Shown: piece after piece, positions 8,258 through 16,321 of the stretch
Numbering within the stretch: position 1 is the stretch's first letter
Layout of the letters: each line of letters begins with the position of its first letter
Notes under the pieces: model-generated
Told to the model about the DNA's origin: nothing
What the model saw: only the letters and a program-made list of their open reading frames with translations
Database searches by the model: none
Position numbers and translations under genes: made by a program
Source of the DNA: Halostagnicola kamekurae
GTDB lineage: Archaea; Halobacteriota; Halobacteria; Halobacteriales; Natrialbaceae
Assembly: GCF_900116205.1 (NCBI RefSeq)
Contig: NZ_FOZS01000010.1
Location: 1-41,583, forward strand
Direction of reading: 5' to 3'
Length of the DNA stretch: 41,583 nt

Positions 8258-8470
8258 TTACGTCTCGCAAGCCGAGCATCCGGACCATAGTCGGAACAAC
8301 AGCGCGAGGGCACCGAGCACGGTGAGTACGAAGAGTCCTTCTACGAGACCTGCGACCAGTCCGACGGTAGTACCGCCGGTGACCGCCATCGTGCCGGGTC
8401 CGACACAGCAGAGACTTGCCAGCCCCGCGAGGCCCAGTAGCGACCGTCGGGAGGCAGTGACCGAATTCAT
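8258..8470 (-). CDS. small Cys-containing membrane protein, MerT-like
   Basis: 70 residues from the ATG at 8470; the longer upstream frame overlaps the DUF302 promoter and is unlikely. A first hydrophobic segment holds a vicinal pair C21-C22 (SLCCVGPGTMAV), and a second spans about residues 36-60. It ends with WSGCSACET (C65, C68). The CC-G-P arrangement in the first helix resembles MerT-type mercuric transporters, but the protein is shorter than MerT. It lies divergently from a DUF302 gene. Transport of a soft metal or a thiol-linked membrane role are guesses. Confidence 0.6.
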   Translation of the reverse strand: MNSVTASRRSLLGLAGLASLCCVGPGTMAVTGGTTVGLVAGLVEGLFVLTVLGALALLFRLWSGCSACET

Positions 8471-8586
8471 GGGTGAATTTCCGAAACCGAGGCGGATATG
8501 TGTTCGGACGATTTTCCGAGTCGGCGAAACGGTAACGGCGAGATCCGAAGTGACTTTCGTATACATCCCAATACTTCTCACGAACA

Positions 8587-9024
8587 ATGCTACCTATCGA
8601 TCCCGCGAAGATCGATCCGGACGACATCGGTGCGAAACAGACGACCCTCGAGACGGACCATGAAGACGCCATCGAACACGTTCGCGAAGTGTTCACCGAC
8701 GCGGGATTCGGCGTTCCCGTCGAATTCTCGCCGTCGGAATTGCTCAACGAGAAGGTCGATGCTGACCGCGACCCCTACTACGTCCTCGGCGCGTGTAACC
8801 CGTCGGTCGCCGACCGGGCACTCGAGGCTAGCGACGGTAAACTTGGCGCGCTGTTCCCGTGTAACGTCGTCGTCTGGGAGGAAGAACCCGGTCGACAGCG
8901 CGTCTACCACGTCTCGATCATGCGGATCGCACGACTAGTCGGAATAGCACCGGAGGACGACGAGATGGAAGACATCGTCGCCGAGACCAGCGAACTGGTC
9001 GATACTGCGTTCGAGAACCTGTAA
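8587..9024 (+). CDS. DUF302 family protein
   Basis: 145 residues matching DUF302. The central HEDAIEHVREVFTDAGFGV and LGACNPSVADRALEA (Cys in the conserved ACNP loop) are followed by LGALFPCNVVVWEE. The family binds small ligands, but no enzyme activity is established. DUF302 genes are frequent neighbours of sulfur-oxidation and rhodanese genes in bacteria and archaea. The stop is two bases before the ATG of a methyltransferase, so the pair forms an operon. Confidence 0.88.
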   Translation: MLPIDPAKIDPDDIGAKQTTLETDHEDAIEHVREVFTDAGFGVPVEFSPSELLNEKVDADRDPYYVLGACNPSVADRALEASDGKLGALFPCNVVVWEEEPGRQRVYHVSIMRIARLVGIAPEDDEMEDIVAETSELVDTAFENL

Positions 9025-9026
9025 CC

Positions 9027-9587
9027 ATGGGATACCACACGTTCGACGCCGAACGAGCGGACAAGTTAGAGGTGGCCGGACGGCGCTATCGGTTCGTCTC
9101 GGCTGAGGAACTGCTGTGGGCGCTCTCCCTCTCGCCAGAGGACACAGTTGCCGACCTCGGCAGTGGAACCGGCTTTTTTACCGATGACGTCGCACCATAC
9201 GCCGGTGAGGTCTACGCAGTTGACGTTCAAGAGGAGATGCATGAGTACTACCGAGGGAAGGGCGTCCCGGAGAACGTCGATCTCGTGACCAGCGACGTGA
9301 GCGACCTGCCGTTCGACGACGGCGGCGTCGACACCGCGTTCTCGACGATGACCTACCACGAGTTCGCGAGCGACGCGGCGCTGGCCGAGATTCGCCGAGT
9401 CCTCGCTGCCGACGGCCGACTCGTCGTCGTCGACTGGGCGGCGACCGGAACCGGAGAGAACGGTCCGCCGGTCGACGAGCGCTACAGCGCCGACGAGGCA
9501 ACGGACACCCTCCGCGAGGTCGGGTTCGATATCGAACACGAGGCCGTCCGACCGGAGACCTTCCTGCTGATTGCTACGCTTGAGTAA
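9027..9587 (+). CDS. class I SAM-dependent methyltransferase
   Basis: 186 residues with a complete Rossmann-type methyltransferase core. VADLGSGTGFF (41-51) is the SAM-binding glycine loop, YAVDVQEEM (63-71) follows, then SDVSDLPFDDGGVDTAFS and the strand RLVVVDWA. The substrate is unknown. Tight coupling to DUF302 suggests a shared process. The gene's N-terminal FDAERADKLE is a haloarchaeal family signature. It is intact, in contrast to the broken methyltransferase at 2613-3176, which belongs to a different subfamily. Confidence 0.88.
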   Translation: MGYHTFDAERADKLEVAGRRYRFVSAEELLWALSLSPEDTVADLGSGTGFFTDDVAPYAGEVYAVDVQEEMHEYYRGKGVPENVDLVTSDVSDLPFDDGGVDTAFSTMTYHEFASDAALAEIRRVLAADGRLVVVDWAATGTGENGPPVDERYSADEATDTLREVGFDIEHEAVRPETFLLIATLE

Positions 9588-9596
9588 CGAACTCGT

Positions 9597-9619
9597 CGAT
9601 TTGCTGAGTCAGCAAATCG
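9597..9619. promoter_or_regulatory. palindromic operator copy A
   Basis: Arms cgatttgctg / cagcaaatcg surround a 3-base centre (agt); it is a perfect palindrome apart from the central base. It lies 41 bp ahead of the ATG at 9660 and just upstream of the likely TATA (gtaattt). Three further copies lie in other promoters of this segment, so a DNA-binding protein site is the simplest explanation. Confidence 0.6.
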
Positions 9620-9659
9620 GAGGTGGTAATTTCAGGGTATCACTCCTCGATTCAGTCGG

Positions 9660-9887
9660 ATGCACCTGTGCGACTCGAGCAGAGAAAATACGATCAAACG
9701 TGTCGAAACGATCTCGTATCCATTCGAGAGATGGTGGGGAACGATTGGCTTCGTTTTCGTCGGTGTTGCGTTACTCCCGTACGACAGCGCTCTAATTAGC
9801 GCCACTGAGATCGCCATGTTGCTGTTTTTCCTCGGACGGGTGGGTCATCCCAAACGGTGTACGATCACGACGGGGGATCCGAAATGA
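9660..9887 (+). CDS. small membrane protein, family not recognised
   Basis: 75 residues. One long hydrophobic region (about 27-61) begins TIGFVFVGVALLPYDSALIS and probably forms two helices. The C-terminus is GHPKRCTITTGDPK. The ATG is 41 bp after palindrome A, with a TATA-like gtaattt between. The stop overlaps the next gene's ATG by four bases (ATGA). Both points favour a real gene. Its partner downstream is also a membrane protein with conserved cysteines. Confidence 0.55.
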   Translation: MHLCDSSRENTIKRVETISYPFERWWGTIGFVFVGVALLPYDSALISATEIAMLLFFLGRVGHPKRCTITTGDPK

Positions 9888-10378
9888 GTGGACATAGTTT
9901 ACTCCAATCGATCCGATCCGATTGGCGAACGATGATATGGGGGATAGCCGCTGGAATCAGCGTGTTCCTGCTATTCGGACTTGTTACTGGACTTATCCCG
10001 AATCCACTCTACGTCCGGATGGTCCCGCGGACATGGATTGACTACATGTTTCTGATTCTGACCGCGCTTCTGGCGGGCATCTATACCGCACAACGAGTGG
10101 CGACAACGGGATCTAAACCCGACCTCAAGGACACCGACGGGAGCGAAATCGACGATTCGAGCAATGAAGATCGCTGGGTTTTCGGCGGCCTCATTGGCGG
10201 GTTCCTCGCGGTCGGTTGCCCGATCTGTAATGTCGCCCTGCTTGCATTGTTCAGTTCGTCAGCGCTCATGACGTACTTCGATCCGTTACGACCGGTGATC
10301 GGCATACTCTCAGTGTCGATACTGATCGGACTGATCTATACTCGTCACAGACGGTCGTGTTCATGCTGCACACCGTGA
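9884..10378 (+). CDS. four-helix membrane protein with CPICN motif
   Basis: 164 residues from the ATG at 9884, chosen because it overlaps the upstream stop. Hydrophobic helices lie near residues 17-43, 51-68, 95-116 and 123-145. The third contains VGCPICNVALLALF, a CxxC in or near the membrane. The tail ends SCSCCTP with three cysteines. A CxxC in a helix plus a Cys-rich tail suggests metal handling or thiol redox at the membrane. I do not recognise a named family. It forms an operon with the preceding gene under palindrome A. Confidence 0.65.
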   Translation: MSGHSLLQSIRSDWRTMIWGIAAGISVFLLFGLVTGLIPNPLYVRMVPRTWIDYMFLILTALLAGIYTAQRVATTGSKPDLKDTDGSEIDDSSNEDRWVFGGLIGGFLAVGCPICNVALLALFSSSALMTYFDPLRPVIGILSVSILIGLIYTRHRRSCSCCTP

Positions 10379-10472
10379 TCGACGCAATCGTGTGCCCTCG
10401 CGGAATCGTCGCGATACAAAATCAGCAGTCACGATGTGCGCCTCGAGCGTGTGTACAAGAGGATACCGATGT

Positions 10473-10489
10473 TTTGCTGAATCAGCAAA
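10473..10489. promoter_or_regulatory. palindromic operator copy B
   Basis: tttgctg-aat-cagcaaa is a perfect 17-bp core. It lies 38 bp upstream of the GTG start at 10528 and ahead of the TATA-like gcttaaag. The downstream gene encodes a winged-helix regulator, so this site would make it autoregulated if that protein is the cognate binder. Confidence 0.6.
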
Positions 10490-10527
10490 TCGTGTCCTAT
10501 TTGGCGCTTAAAGACGGGATATATCAT

Positions 10528-10890
10528 GTGCAACACGGAGGTCCCTCGGATTCGACGGAGATATTCCAGATCCTCGCAGACGAGTATGCACGGGAGATTC
10601 TCCTCGCAGCGGATCGGGATGGACCGAAGACCGCAAAAGCTCTCAGCAAAGAGTGTGACGCCTCGCTCGCTACGGTTTACCGCCGAGTGTCGAGGCTACA
10701 AGACCATGGACTCATCGAGGAGCGTCGAACCGTCGACTCGGACGGATCACACCGTAGTGAGTTTGAAACAGCGCTCGAAGAACTCCACATAGATATTACT
10801 GACGGACAACTCTCACTGGCGATAGAGACGCGGGACGAACTCGCTGACAACTTTACGGCGCTCTGGAATGGGCTCCGGGGTGACAAATAG
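10528..10890 (+). CDS. winged-helix transcriptional regulator
   Basis: 120 residues from the GTG at 10528. The open frame extends 57 codons further up, but that part overlaps the preceding gene and the palindrome and has no family match. The N-terminal half is an ArsR/TrmB-like winged helix: EIFQILADEYAREILLAA, then SLATVYRRVSRLQDHGLIEE as recognition helix and wing. The C-terminal half has a short beta/alpha segment (LSLAIETRDEL). No effector site is obvious and there are only single cysteines. The stop overlaps the start of the DUF7521 gene, a common haloarchaeal pairing. It is the best local candidate to bind the TTTGCTG palindromes. Confidence 0.8.
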   Translation: MQHGGPSDSTEIFQILADEYAREILLAADRDGPKTAKALSKECDASLATVYRRVSRLQDHGLIEERRTVDSDGSHRSEFETALEELHIDITDGQLSLAIETRDELADNFTALWNGLRGDK

Positions 10891-11153
10891 TGGAACTCTC
10901 GTTTCTCCTCGCTAAATCGTTCACACTCCTTTTGAGCCTGATCGTCGCGTATCTGGCGTATCACGGCTATCGACGATCCGGTCAGAAGCCGATGCTGTAC
11001 GTCTCCGGTGGATTCGTCTTTATCGGTGCCGGTGCGATCTGTGAAGGACTTATCTACCACGTATTCGGGACGACAATCGCATCTGCCGCTCTTGTTCAGG
11101 CAGTTATCGTCTCGAGTGGCATGGGACTCGTCCTTTTGTCGCTCACGAAGTAG
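10890..11153 (+). CDS. DUF7521-type small membrane protein
   Basis: 87 residues starting at a GTG that overlaps the upstream TAG by one base. Three hydrophobic helices lie near residues 5-25, 37-53 and 62-83, joined by YHGYRRSGQKPMLYVSGGF. This is the pattern of haloarchaeal DUF7521 proteins, which often follow a winged-helix regulator gene. It may be a membrane partner or sensor for that regulator, though this is not established. Confidence 0.75.
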   Translation: MELSFLLAKSFTLLLSLIVAYLAYHGYRRSGQKPMLYVSGGFVFIGAGAICEGLIYHVFGTTIASAALVQAVIVSSGMGLVLLSLTK

Positions 11154-11201
11154 TCTCAAATACTTGCATGCTCAGAGCATGTCTCGTTATACACGAATGG
11201 C

Positions 11202-11222
11202 GTTTTGCTGACCCAGCGAATC
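11202..11222. promoter_or_regulatory. palindromic operator copy C
   Basis: gttttgctg-acc-cagcgaatc has one changed base in each arm relative to the consensus. It lies 40 bp ahead of the SCO1-like gene's ATG (11262), and the TATA-like aatttacg lies between. Spacing matches copies A and B. Confidence 0.55.
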
Positions 11223-11261
11223 GCCGTTCGGAATTTACGATTCCCACCGAAATGCCGATGC

Positions 11262-11987
11262 ATGAACCGGCGTTTCTGCCTCCGATCGATCGGTTCCTCG
11301 AGTATCGCCGCCGTTGCAGGTTGTCTAGATTCTCTCCCGACTGGTGACGAGGGAAATGCGGACACCGGTAAAGGTAGTGATCAAAAACATGCTGACGGAG
11401 TGACCCTTGGACCGCCTGAACAGGACCTGAGCGAGGCATCCCACCCGAGTTACGGTGACGAAGCCCCGGCGGTCTCGCTTCCTGATCCGTTGACTGGTGA
11501 GACCGTTTCGACTGATCAGTTCGAAGGTAGTCGATCTACCTTGATGACGTTCTTTTACACATCGTGTCCTGATGGCGTCTGTCCTGCGTTGTTACTGCGG
11601 TTGCGACGAGCACAGGAGGTAGCGGCTGAGCAGGGGTACGGTGATGAGGCTGCGTTCCTCGCGATGACGTTCGACCCCGAGCGGGATACTGCGGACGTGT
11701 TAGAGACGTATGCCGGCGAACAGGGCGTCGATCATGATGCCGAAAACTGGCACTTCCTGCGACCTGAACGGTACGACGACGGCAAAGAGATCGTGACCGA
11801 ACAGTTTGGGTTACCGCTCGAGAAGCGGGATGCTGACGAGTACGAGAATCTCGACTACATGTTCCCTCACTTGCCCTATATTTTTCTCGTCAACGAGCGG
11901 GGACTCGTCGAACGTGTCTATCCAGACGGCGCGACTATTTCGCCATCAGAAGTAGTGGACGACCTCGAAACGGTGGTGAACGGATAG
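11262..11987 (+). CDS. SCO1/SenC-family lipoprotein
   Basis: 241 residues from the ATG at 11262. A short hydrophobic leader ends in a lipobox (AAVAGC, C21), so it is probably anchored outside the membrane. The thioredoxin-like SCO domain has FFYTSCPDGVCPALL with C102 and C107, and MFPHLPYIFLV supplying the conserved His. Canonical SCO proteins have CxxxCP; here four residues separate the cysteines (CxxxxC). SCO proteins deliver copper to cytochrome oxidase or act as thiol-disulfide reductants. The stop is directly followed by the ATG of a TlpA-like gene, giving an operon SCO-TlpA-CcdA. Confidence 0.88.
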   Translation: MNRRFCLRSIGSSSIAAVAGCLDSLPTGDEGNADTGKGSDQKHADGVTLGPPEQDLSEASHPSYGDEAPAVSLPDPLTGETVSTDQFEGSRSTLMTFFYTSCPDGVCPALLLRLRRAQEVAAEQGYGDEAAFLAMTFDPERDTADVLETYAGEQGVDHDAENWHFLRPERYDDGKEIVTEQFGLPLEKRDADEYENLDYMFPHLPYIFLVNERGLVERVYPDGATISPSEVVDDLETVVNG

Positions 11988-12551
11988 ATGCGACGACGAG
12001 ACGTGCTTACCGGTGTAGGAAGTCTGGGTATCATCGGCGGAGCCGGGGTATTGGCAGTTCGTGGCCCACCGTCGTTTGCCGGAACCGACGACTCAGACGG
12101 CGGTGAAGCGACGACTGCTGACCCGATGATGATCGAGACGATCGACGCACCGGGAAGCGAAGCCGGCGAAGTTCGCGTTCCGGCGACCGATCAGGCGACG
12201 TTCATCGATTTCTTCGGAACGTGGTGTCCGCCGTGTGTCGAGCAGATGCCTGCACTCGCAGCGGTCAACGAGCGTCTTGGCGATGATGTGCTGTTCATAT
12301 CGGTCACGAACGAGGCGATTGGCTCAGCTGTCACCAAAGAAGAACTCGTCGATTGGTGGACGAAACACGACGGAAACTGGCTCCTCGGACTCGATCCGAC
12401 TGCTGAACTGACAGCACAGTATCTCTCCGGGGGGTATCCGTCTGCCGTCGCGATCGATTCGTCCGGACGGGTTCAGTGGTCGGATGCCGGCGTCAAGACC
12501 GCCGACGAACTTGCGGCGGGAATCGAACTGGCGCTCGAGGCGGAGAGATGA
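11988..12551 (+). CDS. TlpA/ResA-like extracytoplasmic thioredoxin
   Basis: 187 residues. The twin-arginine leader MRRRDVLTGVGSLGIIGGAG directs export in folded form. The thioredoxin domain has FFGTWCPPC (C80, C83) and GGYPSAVAID (cis-Pro). Family members reduce disulfides of cytochrome c apoproteins or other exported proteins. It starts one base after the SCO gene and overlaps ccdA by four bases, so CcdA is its likely electron source. Confidence 0.92.
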   Translation: MRRRDVLTGVGSLGIIGGAGVLAVRGPPSFAGTDDSDGGEATTADPMMIETIDAPGSEAGEVRVPATDQATFIDFFGTWCPPCVEQMPALAAVNERLGDDVLFISVTNEAIGSAVTKEELVDWWTKHDGNWLLGLDPTAELTAQYLSGGYPSAVAIDSSGRVQWSDAGVKTADELAAGIELALEAER

Positions 12552-13213
12552 TCGACGCCTCGCTGCTGTCGACGGTCGCTTTCGCGCTCACCGCCGGCGT
12601 GGCGACCTTCTTCAGCCCCTGTGCGTATCCGCTGTTGCCCGGATACGTCGGATTTTACGCCAGCCGGACTGACGGGGAGAACGCGTCGATCGTCGGGGCG
12701 ACCGTTCGAGGCGTCGTCGCGGGTATCGGTGTCTTGGGTACGTTCGCTGTCCTCATCGGTGGGACGTTCTGGCTGGGTCAATCGATAGTCTCGCGGCTGA
12801 CGATCTTCGAGTCACTCGTCGGCGGGCTGTTAGTCGTCTTCGGCGTCCTCGTTCTGGTCGGTCGTGCGCCCTCGCTGTCGATCTCACTGCCGGAACGGCG
12901 CTCGAGCGTTGCCGGGTTCGGGATTTTCGGCGCTGGATACGCGCTTGCGGGAGCTGGGTGCGTCGCCCCCATTTTTCTTGCAGTCGTTGCTCGGTCGGTG
13001 TCGCTACCGACAGAGTCGGCAGCGCTTGTCCTAATAACCTACGTTGGAACTGTCGTCACCTTGATGGTCGCTGTAACAGTTGCGACCGGGATGGGACTCG
13101 TGGCGAGTGCGAGTCGATTCGCAGCCTATTCGGGCCATTTGAAACGATTGGCGGGCGGCGTAATGATCGCTGCAGGCATCGGGCAACTGTATCTGGCGTT
13201 GATCGTCTACTAA
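12548..13213 (+). CDS. ccdA: CcdA/DsbD-type thiol electron transporter
   Basis: 221 residues from the ATG at 12548 (ATGA overlap with the tlpA-like gene). Six hydrophobic helices are visible. The two membrane cysteines of the family are C25 in FFSPCAYPLLPGY and C138 in LAGAGCVAPIFL, equivalent positions in the two inverted halves. It moves reducing equivalents from cytoplasmic thioredoxin across the membrane to TlpA/SCO. The cytoplasmic donor could be the TrxA of this window or the second thioredoxin at 21952. Confidence 0.92.
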   Translation: MIDASLLSTVAFALTAGVATFFSPCAYPLLPGYVGFYASRTDGENASIVGATVRGVVAGIGVLGTFAVLIGGTFWLGQSIVSRLTIFESLVGGLLVVFGVLVLVGRAPSLSISLPERRSSVAGFGIFGAGYALAGAGCVAPIFLAVVARSVSLPTESAALVLITYVGTVVTLMVAVTVATGMGLVASASRFAAYSGHLKRLAGGVMIAAGIGQLYLALIVY

Positions 13214-13215
13214 GT

Positions 13216-14139
13216 TCAAAAGAACAACGTTGGCACGGTGTTCCGCAAGATGTTAAGTGAGATGACGAACAGTAGTCCGACGACGAACCAGTTGAACGTT
13301 CGTTCGTCGAACTCGAGACGCCGGAGGTACGTGCCCAACAGCAGGCCGACGACCGTGACCACTGCAATCACGGAGCCGAGCCAGATCCGATAGGTCGTCA
13401 GGAGCTCGGTAAATAGCGCCATCTGGACGATCCGGACCGTGAATATCGTTCCGAGCACCATCGAGAGTCCACCGATGTACCTCTCGGCGTTTCGTTCGAA
13501 GGTGTGGAAGTACGCCGGCAGTAGCGGTCCAAGGTTCGCGAACGCGAGCAAAAATCCCTGCGAGAATCCTGCGGTTCCGAGAGCAAACGGATGGTGTGCC
13601 TCTTCGACCATGACGAAGTTCTGGGCGACTTGAAAGGCGACGTAGCCGAGGAGGACGAGGGCGATGACGAAGGGGACCAGCGGCCCAGTGCTGAACGTCG
13701 CCAGCGCTACGACGCCGAGGACGGTTCCGACGATGGCGAGTAACAAGAGCGGCCACTCTTCGCGAACGAACGCCCGTCCCGTACTGGTTTCTGCGATCTG
13801 AAACATGTTGAGCATCCATGGCGGGATAGCCAGGACGACGACGGCGACGGTTGGATCAATTACTGTGGCGAAGATCGGCGTCATGATGAGCGAGTAGCCG
13901 AAGCCGGTCATTCCCTTCACGATACCAGCGACAACCGCGACCAGACTCAACGCGGCGAGCAAGCCGATTGAGAGATCCGATTCAATACCTTGGCCGACGC
14001 TCTCGAATCCGGGGAAGAAGACAATCGAGGCGACGAAAGCGGCCAGCGTCGCGCCGACCATCGTCAGTTCTCGAGACCGGAACTCCAGGAGGTTGCTGAG
14101 GAACTGTTCGATATCGGCTGGAGATTCGGGAGCACTCAT
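13216..14139 (-). CDS. TauE/SafE-family anion exporter, paralogue 1
   Basis: 307 residues with about eight hydrophobic helices. The family hallmark VAGIVKGMTGFGYSLIMTP lies near residues 70-88, and the second-half repeat is ALGTAGFSQGFLLAFANLGPLLP. Members export sulfite, sulfoacetate or related anions. It is convergent with ccdA, with stops only 2 bp apart, so the two transcripts must meet here. It differs strongly from the TauE at 18506 in sequence and loop lengths, so these are not recent duplicates. Confidence 0.85.
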   Translation of the reverse strand: MSAPESPADIEQFLSNLLEFRSRELTMVGATLAAFVASIVFFPGFESVGQGIESDLSIGLLAALSLVAVVAGIVKGMTGFGYSLIMTPIFATVIDPTVAVVVLAIPPWMLNMFQIAETSTGRAFVREEWPLLLLAIVGTVLGVVALATFSTGPLVPFVIALVLLGYVAFQVAQNFVMVEEAHHPFALGTAGFSQGFLLAFANLGPLLPAYFHTFERNAERYIGGLSMVLGTIFTVRIVQMALFTELLTTYRIWLGSVIAVVTVVGLLLGTYLRRLEFDERTFNWFVVGLLFVISLNILRNTVPTLFF

Positions 14140-14452
14140 GCTAGTTCGAAGACGAATTGAGACGACACGAAGTCGTGATTATGGAACGTTCACGGGCCGA
14201 CCGTATTCCACTGTTCGATACGGCGAAATTTATCCTGGTTCGAGTCACTGATGCCTCACCAAAACACGGTATCAACCCCTCGACGGAGCGTGTTCACAGG
14301 ATAGTCTCGCTAAATCGACCCGTCGCAGATACCAGTAATATCATCCGTTATTTCCACCGAACAATTGAATACCAACGACTAATGACCGAAATCATCTCTA
14401 CAGAAGTCAACGCAAAGTGTCTCGAAGCTCGAGCCTGAGGCAGTTCACGTAG
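14140..14452. other. intergenic region without a recognised gene
   Basis: This separates the TauE start from the carbamoyltransferase stop. It holds a plus-strand frame (14157-14438) whose composition is not coding-like and which I cannot match. The minus-strand promoter of the TauE gene should lie in the first 60 bases. No repeat or hairpin was noticed. Confidence 0.35.
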
Positions 14453-16240
14453 CTATTTTGGTGCCGCAGTCGCCATGTTACCCACCTCAAGGGCCAGTTC
14501 GGAATCGCGGTCGGTTTTTGTCGTTTCCTTTTCGATCACGAAATCCTCGAGAACGAGTACATCTAGACCCATCCCGTAGAAGTCCTTGATCGCTTGCGTC
14601 GGCGTCCGTACGATCGGTTCGGCGTGATCGTTAAACGAAGTGTTGAGGACAACTGGCACGCCGGTGATGTCGGCGAATTCGGAGAGGAGACGGTGGTAGC
14701 GTGGATGTTGCTCCTCACGAACTGTCTGCGGACGCGTCGAGTCGTCAGACGGATGTAGGACTGCCTCCAGGTCTCTGGTTTTCTCGGGTCGAACGTCGTA
14801 CGCGTCGATCATGAACGGTGACGGTCCGTCGTTGACGAGGTACTCATCGGCGGCTGACTCGAGCATCGACGGCGCGAACGGACGCCACTCCTCTCGATGT
14901 TTGACGAACCGGTTCACCCGGTCTCGAGATGCCGTGGTGCGAGGATCGGCGAGGATGCTTCTGGCACCGAGCGCCCGCGGTCCCATCTCCATCCGGCCCT
15001 GGAACCAGCCGACGAGGTCGCCGTCGGCGAGCCGTTCGGCGACGTACCGCTCGAGGTCCTTCGGTTGCGCGTACTCGAGTTTGTTCGTCTTGACGGTCGA
15101 TTTTATCTCTTCGGCGTCGTATTCGGGACCGAGATAGACAGTGGTCTGACGGTCGACGGCCGACGGCGACTGCCCCGTCCATCCCGCACCGAGCGCGAGT
15201 CCCGCGTCGTTGGCGACCGGTTGGACGAAGATATCGTCGATCAGCGGCGACTCGCGAACGCGTTTGTTCAGTTTGCAGTTTAGCGCGACGCCGCCCGCCA
15301 TCGAGACGTTCGCCGTGTCCAACTGATCGACGGCTGTTTCCGCGATGTCGACGACCGTCTCCTCGAGCAGTTTCTGAGAGGTATGCGCGAGGTCTTTCTC
15401 CCACTGGTCGAACTCGCCAGGCGTCTCGTTTCGAGGACGGCCAAACGCGTCCTCGAGGGTTTCGGTGCCGTGGCCGGTTCCCCAGCGCTTCGTCAGTTCG
15501 GTGACGTCGTAATCGGCGCCCGTGTCGATCAACTCGCGCAGGACGCCTTCGATCTCCGGATTGTCCTCGCCATAGGGTGCCAGCCCCATCACTTTCCCCT
15601 CGCCGTTGAACATCCGGTAGCCGAGGAACTCCGTGACGACCGCGAAGAAGAGTCCGAGACTGTTCGGGTGTTCGTAGGTGTACGCGCGTGTCAGGCCGTC
15701 CTCGTCGTCGGCATACCAGACGACTGTCGAATCGTACTCACCTTTCGCATCGATCGTAAGAACGACGCCATCGTCGAACCCGGACGGATGGAACGCGCTC
15801 GCAGCGTGGCAGCGGTGATGCGGAATCGTCTCGATCGGCGGCACCGGCGAACCGATCGACTCGAGGCGATTCTCGATCTGTCGGGTCGGAACGAACCGGC
15901 TCCGAACCTGCGTGACGAGCGTCTGCTCGAGTGCGGAGAGTTTTCGTCCAAATCCGGGTACTTGGATCGCGTCGGAAACGTAGTGTGAAGCGATCTCGCC
16001 ACGGAGCTGCGGCTCGTACGGGAGGAGAATCCGATTCAGGTCCGGAAGAGACAGGTTTCGATAGTCGAGACACGCCCGGATCGCGTGTTTGGGAAACGTA
16101 TCCGTGGCGTGTTTGTCCCGCGTGTATCGCTCTTCCTCAACGCCGAAGACGGGCGTTCCGTCATCGAAGAGAACGGCGCTCGGGTCGTGCTGGCCGTAGA
16201 GTCCGATCGCCGGTTTGAACGCGAGTTGATAGTCAGTCAT
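14453..16240 (-). CDS. O-carbamoyltransferase (NodU/CmcH/TobZ family)
   Basis: 595 residues from the ATG at 16240. The N-terminal Kae1-like ATPase domain shows HHRCHAASAFHPSGF (141-155), LTIDAKGEYDS and FNGEGKVMGLAPYG (211-224), and VSMAGGVALNCKLN further on. The C-terminal YrdC-like domain shows GRMEMGPRALGARSI and PSMLESAADEYL. The family uses carbamoyl phosphate and ATP to carbamoylate a hydroxyl on sugars, antibiotics or surface glycans. No glycan or biosynthetic genes lie nearby, so the acceptor is unknown. Palindrome D is 55 bp upstream of the start. Confidence 0.9.
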   Translation of the reverse strand: MTDYQLAFKPAIGLYGQHDPSAVLFDDGTPVFGVEEERYTRDKHATDTFPKHAIRACLDYRNLSLPDLNRILLPYEPQLRGEIASHYVSDAIQVPGFGRKLSALEQTLVTQVRSRFVPTRQIENRLESIGSPVPPIETIPHHRCHAASAFHPSGFDDGVVLTIDAKGEYDSTVVWYADDEDGLTRAYTYEHPNSLGLFFAVVTEFLGYRMFNGEGKVMGLAPYGEDNPEIEGVLRELIDTGADYDVTELTKRWGTGHGTETLEDAFGRPRNETPGEFDQWEKDLAHTSQKLLEETVVDIAETAVDQLDTANVSMAGGVALNCKLNKRVRESPLIDDIFVQPVANDAGLALGAGWTGQSPSAVDRQTTVYLGPEYDAEEIKSTVKTNKLEYAQPKDLERYVAERLADGDLVGWFQGRMEMGPRALGARSILADPRTTASRDRVNRFVKHREEWRPFAPSMLESAADEYLVNDGPSPFMIDAYDVRPEKTRDLEAVLHPSDDSTRPQTVREEQHPRYHRLLSEFADITGVPVVLNTSFNDHAEPIVRTPTQAIKDFYGMGLDVLVLEDFVIEKETTKTDRDSELALEVGNMATAAPK

Positions 16241-16294
16241 GGCTCGTGAAAGTGATGTATCGTAACCTAACCCAGGAGACGGCAAAACGACGCT

Positions 16295-16321
16295 GACGAT
16301 TTGCTGACCCAGCAAATCGTC
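16295..16321. promoter_or_regulatory. palindromic operator copy D
   Basis: This is the longest copy: 12-base arms gacgatttgctg / cagcaaatcgtc around acc. It lies 55 bp upstream of the carbamoyltransferase ATG on the minus strand, with a weak TATA-like ttacgatac between. It is the most perfect of the four copies and could anchor a footprinting test. Confidence 0.6.

Noticed and set aside
14157-14438. Plus-strand 93-residue frame between TauE and carbamoyltransferase
   Set aside because: Composition is not coding-like, there is no recognisable domain, and it overlaps the TauE promoter.
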